A model generated the notes under the pieces. The model made no database searches, was not told where the DNA came from, and saw nothing but the letters and a program-made list of their open reading frames with translations. Positions 10,380 to 18,708 of a stretch of DNA of 37,391 nt are shown piece after piece. The stretch's first letter is position 1, and each line of letters starts with the position of its first letter. Made by a program: the position numbers and the translations under genes. Origin of the DNA: Amoebophrya sp. A120. Its lineage: Eukaryota; Sar; Dinophyceae; Syndiniales; Amoebophryaceae. The stretch covers positions 1 to 37,391 of the forward strand of contig CAJINV010000046.1 of assembly GCA_905178155.1 (NCBI GenBank), in the 5' to 3' direction.

Positions 10380-10441
10380 TACCCTCCCAGCAGCTCGGCA
10401 CTTGCGCACCTCGCTTCAGCCCGCCCTTTGGATGGCCTCTC

Positions 10442-10510
10442 ACCCGTGCTGCGTTCCAGAACAGGCTGCTGCGCCCCTACCTGGAGCTCCGCACGACTCC
10501 CAGACTGGTG
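10442..10510 (+). repeat. Split direct repeat B2, inferred right end of the retrotransposon
   Basis: This is the exact 69-bp copy of B1, 62 bp after A2. Its end is taken as the right boundary of the element. It lies 219 bp upstream of the start codon of the JmjC gene, so the insertion may affect that promoter. Confidence 0.88.
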
Positions 10511-10695
10511 GAAGACGGGGCCAGTGTGTCCTCCAACTAAGTACGTGTTCATTCATTCCTAGCGTTATCTTCGTGCAAGGATCCCGAGATGTCAAGGAGA
10601 ACGCGAAGGTTCAGATTTCCCATTGCATCATTGAACAGAGAATTATAGGAAGCAGCAGAGAAAAGAGTACTAAAAATACCAGAAACCAGATCCTC

Positions 10696-10703
10696 TATAT
10701 AAG
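10696..10703 (+). promoter_or_regulatory. Possible TATA box of the JmjC gene
   Basis: The sequence TATATAAG lies 26 bases before the proposed ATG at 10730. That spacing would put transcription start almost at the start codon, so translation might begin at the second ATG (10739), or the motif may be chance. Confidence 0.25.
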
Positions 10704-10729
10704 GCGTTTTTTGCAGGCAAATCCAAATC

Positions 10730-13557
10730 ATGTCGGGCATGGCAAGCTACTTGCCTCGTGCGACTGGTGGCTTCGTGACTCGTGCTGTAGCTACTTCGTT
10801 CGTGATCGTGTCTCTGTTGCGTCCATTTCACGAGCTGTGCACATCACAGGAGCAACTTCCCACCCTGGAAGTTGTCGGCAAAAAAAGTGGTGCGAAAAAA
10901 AAGAGTGCGAAGCAAGCCAAAAGTGAAAAAAAGGCGAAAAAGAAACAGAACAAGCAAAAGGATAGCGGTGGCAAAAAGGCAGCAAGTGCCACCAGTGACG
11001 CAGAAAAATCGAAGAAAGCCACAAACTCAAACGATCGCCCGAGCAGCACGAAGAAGATCCCGGAGGCAATAGAGGAGGAGAATGAGGACGATGAGGAGGA
11101 TACTAAATCCTCGGGCGGTAAAAAGAAATTCCACGAACTAGACGGGGCGCCAATGGCGGACTTTCCCGCGACGACCAACACAGTGCCGGTGGTATCAGGC
11201 GAAATCGACTGGGCAGAATTTTACGAGAAGTACGCCCGACACCACCAGCCGGTGCTGTTCCGGAACGCGAACTTCCGCAACCCCTTCTTGGAGAAGTGGA
11301 CCGACCAGTACTTTGCAAAGGACAAAAAGATCGGCAAAATTGTTGTGAATGCGGAACGATCCAAATCGGAGGTCCGGGGCGGGCCCCGAGCACAGATGCT
11401 GTTCAAGGACTTCATCAAACGCAAGGACGTGGAGGATCTGTATGCCATCATCGGCACCGAGGCGGTCCCGGAGTTCGGCCAAAGTCCTGCGGGGCTGATG
11501 AAAGCGTTCGCGGTGAAGGGCCCGAAGGGGAAAAAGGCGAAGGACGGCGCGCCGCCCGAATTTGTGCTGCACAACCGCAAGATGCTCGACCTCAAATCTT
11601 CCCAAAGAACCAGAGCCGCCAAATCTAGTTCATCGAAAAAGAAGTTATCTGCGGAGGAGAGGTTGCAGAGCGATGTGGAAATCCCCAGAATGCTGGCTTG
11701 CGAGGAAAACCTGTATCAGTCGATGACCATCTGGTTCTCCAGCGGAGGCACCAGCTCCGTGCTGCACCAAGATGACGCCGACAACTTTCTCATGCTCCAG
11801 GAGGGCAGCAAGCTCGTCACGCTGATCGACCCCAAGTTTGCCCGCGAAATTGCGATCAAGGGGGGCTACTCCAGGATCAACCAAGATCGGGTGAACCTGA
11901 AAAAGCACCCCAAATTTTTTCACGTGCCGAAGCAACGGCTGACGATGTACAAGGGCGACATTCTCTTCATTCCCAACGGCTGGTTTCACCAGGTCAATTC
12001 TGGGGGGACCCGCAATCTGGCGGTCAACGTTTGGTAAGTTGTACTCTTCTATCTTCACATGAGAAACTACAAACACAAAGAAACCTTCTGTAAACCGTAC
12101 TTAAATGGCCAAGTCCTCACGCAGGACAAAATTGCTGATCATGCATCATGACCTTTCTCGATGCCGCACGTGTGTGTGTCTGTGCGTGTGCCAGTCGTGT
12201 TGAAAACCTCTATAAGGCACTTGTAATTGTATCGACAAGGTGGAGTCGGCAGGATGATTTTCATTGGGCGGAGAACCTGGACACCATCCCGGACCTCTCC
12301 AAAACGCGGCCGAAGGCTAGCCTGCCGACGAACGAGACGGTTTGCACGCCGCTGCCACCGAGGGAGGACGGTAGTCGCATTATGCATTGCAAAAATGTCT
12401 GGGTCTGGAAGATTCCGAGACTTGTCATGCAGTTTTTCCAAGCTCCGCCAAGTCTGGAATGCAGGGCCTGGCATCACAGGTTCTGGAGCCCCTTGGTGAT
12501 GCCTATTCTGCATGAGAAATGCCCTCTCAGAATGGCCAGAAATGGGGACCTTTTGAAAGTCACGCAACACAGATTTTTGTATGATCCGCAACACGCATCA
12601 CAAGTTCGCATCCTTCCAGACCCAGACATTTTTGCAATCCATACGCATGGTGTTTCACGATGTGACCTTTTTCGACGAGGGGGTCTTGGGGAGCTATCAA
12701 ATGTAAAAATGTCTGGGTCTGGAAGATTGGAACTTGTGATGCTAACCTTGGACTCTAGAAAAATCTGTATTGCATGACCAGCAAGACGAGGAGTCTACTT
12801 TGTGCTACGCGGGGAGGGCATTTGTCATGCGGAGTAGCCATCAGGAAGCCAGCGCAAAATCTGTGATGCGCGGTCGTGCATTACAGACATCCTGGGTCAT
12901 GCAAAACATGCATGACATTTCTCAGAATCTTCCAGACCCAGACACTTTTACATTTGATAGTAGCGTGCGCGAACTGATGAAGAGGCGGTACCAGATATGC
13001 ACTGCACAAGTATCGTAGTAGTATAAATCGCATGACAGATTTCCTCATCATGAGAAGTGGAATTTCTAATGCGCATTTAGCTTGAGAAGGAAATTTGTAA
13101 TGCATCAATGCGATATAGTACGAATGCGGTACTTTTGCACAGGATACCAGAAACGGTACAACTACAACATGCGCGAAATTTATGAGGAAACTGTGGTAGC
13201 CTGTGCAACTACTGTATCGTATTTGTAGTAATCGCAATCATGCATTACAATTCTCTATTCCAAGGTGAAACAGCATGACAAATTCTATTTCTCATGCGGG
13301 CCGAATTTGTAATGCGATTTCTACTAGTGCGATGCTTTTGCAATGCATACGTGGCGCGACGAACGGATCTGGATCGGGACTCAGAAGAGGAGGAGGACTT
13401 GCGACGTGCGAACGAGCAGTATAAGAAGGCCCAAAACGGCGACGGCACCGACTCTGAAGCGGAAAGCGACGACGAGGAGGAGCAGCAGAAGCAAGATGAA
13501 GAAAGTTACGAAGAAAAAAGTGGAGAAGCGAGCGTAGACTCGGACGAGGAGCTTTAA
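10730..13557 (+). CDS. JmjC/cupin-8 family Fe(II)/2-oxoglutarate oxygenase, six exons
   Basis: Exons: 10730-12033, 12240-12380, 12649-12694, 12965-12995, 13152-13196, 13355-13557; total 589 residues. The N-terminus has a hydrophobic segment (ATSFVIVSLL, residues 21-30) that could be a signal peptide or anchor. It is followed by a Lys-rich low-complexity stretch (51-110) and an acidic patch. The cupin domain follows: GEIDWAEFYEKYARHHQPVLFRN, then SSVLHQDDADNF with metal ligands His346 and Asp348, and FIPNGWFHQVNSGGTRNLAVNVWW with His420. After splicing it continues DDFHWAENLDTIPDL. The tail is acidic and ends DSDEEL. The family hydroxylates or demethylates protein side chains; the substrate is unknown. 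Intron 1 is GT-AG. The other four introns are TAT...ATA elements whose removal with one 5-bp repeat keeps the frame open. Short exons 3-5 depend on that rule. Confidence 0.85.
12034..12239 (+). other. Conventional GT-AG intron 1 of the JmjC gene
   Basis: The donor is TTTG|GTAAGTT and the acceptor GACAAG|GTGG. Joining rebuilds NVWWSRQDDFHW in frame. It has no terminal inverted repeat or flanking direct repeat, unlike the other four introns of this gene. Confidence 0.8.
12381..12643 (+). mobile_element. Intronic TIR element 1 (introner, long family, 263 bp)
   Basis: It begins TATGCATTGCAAAAATG and ends CATTTTTGCAATCCATA. An inverted repeat of 26 perfect bases (12386-12411 with 12613-12638) contains GTCTGGGTCTGGAAG. 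The flanking direct repeats CGCAT (12376-12380, 12644-12648) are the inferred target duplication. Removal with one copy joins GGTAGTCGCAT to GGTGTTTCAC, restoring DGSRMVFHDVTFFDE. No GT-AG boundary is possible. Confidence 0.88.
12695..12959 (+). mobile_element. Intronic TIR element 2 (introner, long family, 265 bp)
   Basis: The ends are TATCAAATGTAAAAATGTCT and its near-complement AGACACTTTTACATTTGATA; the inverted repeat runs about 34 bp with one mismatch. Flanks GGAGC and GTAGC differ at one base. Removal gives VLGSVRELMKRRYQ in frame. The interior is similar over its full length to element 11 at 34075-34337 in the SPRY gene (for example ttgcatgaccagcaaga in both). Confidence 0.83.
12996..13146 (+). 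mobile_element. Intronic TIR element 3 (introner, short family, 151 bp)
   Basis: It begins TATGCACTGCACAAGTATCG and ends GTACTTTTGCACAGGATA. The flanking repeats CCAGA (12991-12995, 13147-13151) are identical. Removal joins CGGTACCAGA to AACGGTAC, giving RRYQKRYNYNMREIYEE. It belongs to the 151-154 bp family marked by TGCAAAAGTATCG. Confidence 0.83.
13197..13349 (+). mobile_element. Intronic TIR element 4 (introner, short family, 153 bp)
   Basis: The left end is TAGCCTGTGCAAC (TAG instead of TAT) and the right end is GATGCTTTTGCAATGCATA. The flanks are TGTGG and CGTGG, four of five bases the same. Removal joins ACTGTGG to CGCGACG and leads into the acidic C-terminal exon TVARRTDLDRDSEEEED. 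The left inverted repeat is more worn than in elements 3, 6 and 12. Confidence 0.75.
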
Positions 13558-14606
13558 TAGGAACAACCGAAAGGTGTTTCTGTTTCTTCAACAAAATCAG
13601 GAGCCGAACAGTCGCAGTAGACGGAGATATTGTTATTGGAAAAGCTGCAACGCAAATGCGGAAAAACGAAGGGTGGACAAAAGTAGAATTCCCACATTTA
13701 TTCTAAACTCGAGCTGCAACCCGCAGTACTTCGGTACAAGGGCAGCTCCTGTAGCAGAACCCCTGCCTTCCTAGAAATTGAGACTCCTGAAACAATAACG
13801 ACGGTGCCTCCTCGATGTCAACATAAAAGATTACTTACAAGAATGTGGAAGGAATGCCGGAAAAACGGCCACCTTGCGATAGACACTTGAGGTTGCACTC
13901 CTGTAACCCATTGAGTTGTTCCGATAGGAAACTACAAGAGCTAGGATGTATGTATCTGATGTGCCATCGACGCGACGGCGATATAGATGAAACTAAAAGC
14001 ATCCTCATTATCGGTGATGATACCACAGGTGGTTCCCTTGCCTTCGGTCACATCGTTGCCTGCATGCCTACTCAATAAAGACAGATCTACGTACTTTAAT
14101 ACCAGCGATGTAGTCAACCTGTTGAAGCAAATTTATGACCCTGCTTTTGTAAAAAAAAAAATTTCTGTTTTGTCCACGAAATGAGGAAATGGAAATAACG
14201 AGCGCTCACATCGGTTGCCAGAGGCAAGTACTATAGTGCTTGTCGGTTTTGAAAATCGAAAGTTCACACTGCCATTTTAATGCCCCCTTCTCTGCAGTTT
14301 GCTCTTGATGTGAAACATGCATCATTTTCGGCTGCTAACATTCAAAGTTTACTCTACCTAGTGGAGCTCTTCCTAGCAGCGAACACCTTTTGTCATTATC
14401 CTTCGCTATTTAATTTCGCCTCAACCGCTATTTCATCTTCAATAAAAGTTTTCCTTGTATAATCTGTGCGATCCACCTATCTTCTTTTCCCGAAGACCTA
14501 AAGAACCTCCTGGAAATAGTAAATAAATCCATTTCTTTTTCTTTTTGCATCGCGCTTGCCGCCGAATTGATTTCAACTGCTAAACTATCTAAAAAAGAAC
14601 ATCAGC
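13558..14606. other. Intergenic region between the JmjC and aspartase genes
   Basis: No gene is supported; the open frames are short and AT-rich. AATAAA occurs at 14441-14446 and near 14074, but dinoflagellate-type genomes do not rely on this signal, so no terminator is called. Confidence 0.4.
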
Positions 14607-16983
14607 ATGTCGAGCGCACCCGCAGGCCAGCCGACCAAGCCTGGCTCTCCGCCGCGAACGCACCAGCACCTGTCGGTAGACCACAACGTCCCGGCCCGCC
14701 ACAGCAATGTATCGGCAGGCGGATCCGCGGCTGAGAGTGTAGGATTGTCGTTTCAGCGTCACGGGCGCCACGGCGGGTGTCCGGTCTCCATCACGGGGCC
14801 GACCCGCTTGGAGCGCGATCTGATCGGCGAGCGCGAAGTGCCCGTCGGCGCCTACTACGGCGTGCAAACCCTGCGTGCGGTGGATAACTACCAGATCACC
14901 GGTATGCTGCTGCGGCAGTTCCCCTCGTTTATCACTGCATTTGCGCAGGTGAAAAAGTCCTGTGCGCTGGCCAACCATCGCCTCGGTGGGCTTGACAAAA
15001 AAATCATGGTCGCGATCGTGCAGGCCTGCGACGAGCTCATCGAGGACCCGGACCACTATCCTAGAGAAAAGCATACCTACTCCTACACCAGAAAAAATTG
15101 AATTTGTGTTTCGCTGTTCTCCCGTCCCGATAGCCTTTTCTTGCAATGCTGAGCCACTAGCGAGGCAATTTATTTCTGTGGTCATACTGTTGTAATTAAA
15201 ATAAAAGATGGAGAGTGTAAAGATGCGGACCTGTAGCTGGAGTCATCAAGTAGTCCAGGACTTGAAATAAAATTCGTCACGTTCTTGAAAAGCCGGCAAA
15301 AAGAGACCATTCTTTGTGACCACACTTGAGACAGCTGCAAATCGCAAATAAGTATTTTTGAATATTGCTGGGTGTTGTGCTTTTCTGCAGGATAAGCGGT
15401 ACGAGGAGAAGGAGCCCGAGAAGGCGGACATCATGCGGAACCTGCGGTACAGTTTCGTGGTAGACATGGTGCTATGCATTGCAAAAGTATCGTACTAGTA
15501 GAAATAGCATCACAAATTTTTCCAGAAGGAAAAATGGAATTTGTAATGCTGAATAAGCTAAGGAACGAACCAGACTTGTCATGCATGACTGCAATGACTA
15601 GGAGTACGATACTTTTGCACAGGATAGGTGCAAGGCGGCGCCGGGACGTCCACCAACATGAACGCCAACGAGGTGATTGCGAACCGGGCCCTGGAAATCA
15701 TGGGCAAGAAGAAGGGCGACTACCAGTTCTGCCACCCGAATGACCACGTGAACAAGGCCCAGTCGACCAACGACACGTACCCAACCAGCGCCAAGATTGC
15801 CATCCACCACATGCACAAGCATTTAGTGAAGTCCATGGAGCAGCTGCGGCAGTCCTTTTTGAACAAGGCCGAAGAATTTTGCAGCGTCGTGAAGATGGGC
15901 CGCACCCAGCTGCAGGACGCCGTGCCGATGACGCTGGGCCAGGAGTTTAACGGCTACGCCACGACGATTGGGTACGACTTGGAAGAGGTCACCAAGGGCG
16001 TGGACCGGTTCTGCTTCTGCAACCTGGGCGGCACGGCGATCGGCACGAAGATTGCCGCGGACCCGCGATTCAGCGAGACCGCCGTCGAGGAGCTGAAGCG
16101 GGTGACCGGGCTCCCCATCCAGCTCGCCCCGGACCTGATCGAGGCCAGCAGCTCCGTGGGCGCCATGCTGTTCTTCAGCGGGATCCTCCGCCGCGTGGCG
16201 GTCAAGATCTCCAAGATCTGCAACGACCTGCGGCTGCTCGCGTCCGGGCCCCGGTGCGGCTTCAACGAAATCCACCTCCCGGACATGGCGCCCGGGAGCA
16301 GCATCATGCCGGGCAAGGTGAACCCGGTGATCCCGGAGGTGATGAGCATGTGCTCGTTCCAGGTGATTGGCATGGACAACACGGTGGTGATGGCGTCCGA
16401 GGCCGGGCAGCTCGAGCTGAACGTGTTCGAACCCGTGATCATACACTCCATCTTCATGATGATGCAGGTGCTCAGCAAGGGCATGGACACGCTGCGCCTC
16501 CGGTGTGTGGACGGCATCGGCGCCAACGAGGACCGCTGCCGGGAGCTGGTGCACAACTCCATCGGGATCGTCACGTCCCTGCTGCCCACCATCGGCTACA
16601 AGAACGCCTCCCTGGTGGCGAAGACGGCGCTGAAGGAAAACCGGGCTGTCGGCGAAGTCGTGGTGGAGAAGGGATTTCTGAACAAGTCCCAGGTGGACGA
16701 AATTTTACAGCCGGAGAAGATGTGCGGCATATCCTCACCGCACATGCGGCGGCAGCACGCCACCGAGTCGCTGCACTCCCCCGATGTCCGCCGCAGGAGC
16801 CACCACTCGCCCAGCATGCCTCTATCGAACGCAAACAATATTACCTCCGTCATTCTCGAAAGCGAATCAACTTTAATATCATGCGGACGTTATTTCATTC
16901 TTGATGTTTTTTTCGCTGAAAATTCAAAAATGCAACATGAACATGATCAAACCATAATCCCGTGCTTGAACGTCCAATTATGA
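14607..16983 (+). CDS. Aspartate ammonia-lyase (aspartase), bacterial type, three exons
   Basis: The enzyme deaminates L-aspartate to fumarate and ammonia, linking amino-acid breakdown to the TCA cycle. Exons: 14607-15056, 15400-15472, 15632-16983; 624 residues. The N-terminal extension is about 60 residues, then RLERDLIGEREVPVGAYYGV. The joined QGGAGTSTNMNANEVIAN and HPNDHVNKAQSTNDTYPT follow, then KMGRTQLQDAVPMTLGQEF, SKICNDLRLLASGPR, and the fumarate-lyase signature GSSIMPGKVNP (residues 396-406) bearing the catalytic Ser loop. The match is clearly closer to bacterial AspA than to fumarase. About 85 residues beyond the usual end (ESLHSPDVRRRSHHS onward) are unlike the family and may include an unrecognised intron. 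No clear targeting peptide is seen. Both introns are TAT...ATA elements, and the second interrupts the codon before GGAGTS. A bacterial origin followed by intron gain is likely. Confidence 0.93.
15057..15394 (+). mobile_element. Intronic TIR element 5 (introner-like, 338 bp)
   Basis: The ends are TATCCTAGAGAAAAGCA and the complement of TATCCTGCAGAAAAGCA, 15 of 17 bases matching. The flanks ACCAC and AGCGG are diverged, so the target duplication is not convincing. Removal with the second flank joins GACCAC to TACGAGGAG, giving IEDPDHYEEKEPEKADIM in frame. An alternative acceptor ctgcag|GATAAG at 15390 would need a donor near 15071 without GT. Family membership is less certain than for the others. 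Confidence 0.6.
15473..15626 (+). mobile_element. Intronic TIR element 6 (introner, short family, 154 bp)
   Basis: It begins TATGCATTGCAAAAGTATCG and ends CGATACTTTTGCACAGGATA. The identical flanks GGTGC lie at 15468-15472 and 15627-15631. Removal rebuilds FVVDMVQGGAGTSTNMN, a highly conserved active-site region of aspartase. This is one of the clearest proofs of the excision rule. Confidence 0.9.
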
Positions 16984-18708
16984 CAACTGCATGAGCGCTT
17001 CCGCTTTCTTATTGTCATGATCAAGTGTTTCTTTTCAACGAGAATCCTAACAACCCGGAGTGACGGAGTGATATTTGCATCGCATAGCCACCGAAAACGA
17101 GCAACAGCGGGGACGCCGGGGCGACTTTTCCTGTCATGCCTGCGCTACAACTGGCAGGATCCGCCTCGTCTCCAAGAGAAGCTGCCTCGCAAAATGTCAC
17201 ACCTGCTTCTTCGCTGCAGCCGCCAGACGCAAAACGGCGCAAGATGTAGAAGCACCAGTTGATGAAAAAGTTAAAGTAGACTTAGGTGATCCACACCGAT
17301 AGCACTAACAGCCCCCAGCAGTTTGCGTACTTACTCCATGTCATTCACATACTTTTTTAAACGCATTTGTTGTGGTCTATACGTTTGCATTTGAGGTGCC
17401 TGCCTTCGTTTATTGAAACTCGTTTCGCGCTACTTTCTACTGCCACCTGTTTGCATATCAACTAGTGGACAGAGCTTTTTTCGTTTTTCAGAACAGGAAA
17501 AGGGATAGCCTCGTACCTACGTGGTCCAGAGTGTGCCATATCGAGGTTGCCTTGATTCCTTTTGTGTTAATTTCCAGCGCTGTTAGGACAATTCATCTTG
17601 ACGTGTATTTCACATCAAGAGACGCGTCCATTTTTAGCATTCGCAGATTCTGTTTTCTGCGCAGTGACAAACCACACCAAAAAGAGTCTATGGTTAAGTG
17701 GACTATCTGCTGCGATGCAGATGAAGATTAGATCTGTTCGCATAAGTAGAAGAAGTATCCGATCCTGTCATGATGTGTCTGTGGAACCTAGGTAGATATA
17801 CATCAGCCACTCAGCTCGATGCATCTCAGATGTTTGCAAGATTTTTTGCTTTTTCGGTTCTCGTGGATGATATTTTTCCACGCTCCCCTCGGTAGCGATG
17901 CTTACTTTGTCAAAGAACGAAAGTGCAACCAAGTCTCCAAAATGATAAATCGAGTTTTCGGTTCGTTCCTGCTGCGGCTGCCACCTACTGCAACAAGAAC
18001 TGGTGTGCTGGCATTACTTAACTTTCGACGTCGAACTACAAACGCTATACACTGTCGTACAACTCATCGGCGATCGTACTGCTTCTCAATAAAGAAGCCT
18101 TCGGTGCATCAAATGTGTGCCGTCGGTCGTCCATCTTCGCACACAAGTTCCCGTTATATCGCCTAGTGTGCCTGCGCGCCAGGACATCGTACAAACCAGC
18201 ACGTCCGTTCAGCCAGCGTGCAGCTGACATCTCATCTCGTCGTTCGTTCTACTTTCGAACACATTGCGAAGACTTTCCAAGAACCATCAAACTCTTTCTA
18301 CTCATGGTTGCGTGCGTCGTCCTTTTTACAGGCCTACCTCCTGAATGTGAATTTACAAATGACCCCATACGATATCATATTCCCCATCTGCCTCTCGCTC
18401 TACCACAACATGTGACTACTTTATTACCTAGTCTACGTTCCGTATCGGTATCCGTGAGCAACTTTTATTTAGTAGGTAGTTTAGCCCATTCATGTTGTTG
18501 TGGTTCACGGCGACTTCAAGTCCTCCTCCTCCTCCTCCTCAAGTACATTAGCATAATTTTGCCCATGTGGGTTGGTTATCTGCCGTTCTTGATGCCACAA
18601 CCACAAAATGGCGTCGACGCTCGGACCGCAGTGAGGTAGTCGAAGTACGAGAAGTGTTGTACTTCAACAACCAAACTGAAGCAAGAAGGAAAGTGATACT
18701 GTCCGAAA
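16984..18708. other. Intergenic region between the aspartase and channel genes
   Basis: Open frames up to 174 codons occur (18115-18639), but they look low in coding quality and match nothing I recognise. A (TCC)n/(CTC)n run lies at about 18519-18540. An in-frame stop just upstream supports the channel start at 18709. Confidence 0.4.

Larger units (their letters stand above)
575..10510 (+). mobile_element. Tyrosine-recombinase retrotransposon (DIRS/Ngaro/PAT-like), apparently complete
   Basis: The element carries three large ORFs: gag-like, reverse transcriptase-RNase H, and tyrosine recombinase. It is bounded by split direct repeats A1 (575-673), B1 (9947-10015), A2 (10281-10379) and B2 (10442-10510). 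A1 equals A2 over 99 bp and B1 equals B2 over 69 bp with no mismatch that I can find. The order A1-body-B1-A2-B2 is the diagnostic arrangement of PAT/Ngaro-type YR retrotransposons, which integrate through a circular intermediate and leave no target duplication. No aspartic protease, DDE integrase or methyltransferase domain is seen. Intact frames and identical repeats suggest a recent insertion. Unusually, B1 and A2 are separated by 265 bp and A2 and B2 by 62 bp, whereas described elements usually have them close together. The exact outer ends are inferred from the repeats. Confidence 0.85.

Noticed and set aside
15628-16983. Separate gene starting at 15628
   Set aside because: It has no ATG there; it is the third exon of the aspartase, joined through element 6.
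18115-18639. 174-codon ORF upstream of the channel
   Set aside because: It is rich in Ser, Leu and His with no domain, overlaps other frames and contains a TCC microsatellite; insufficient support.
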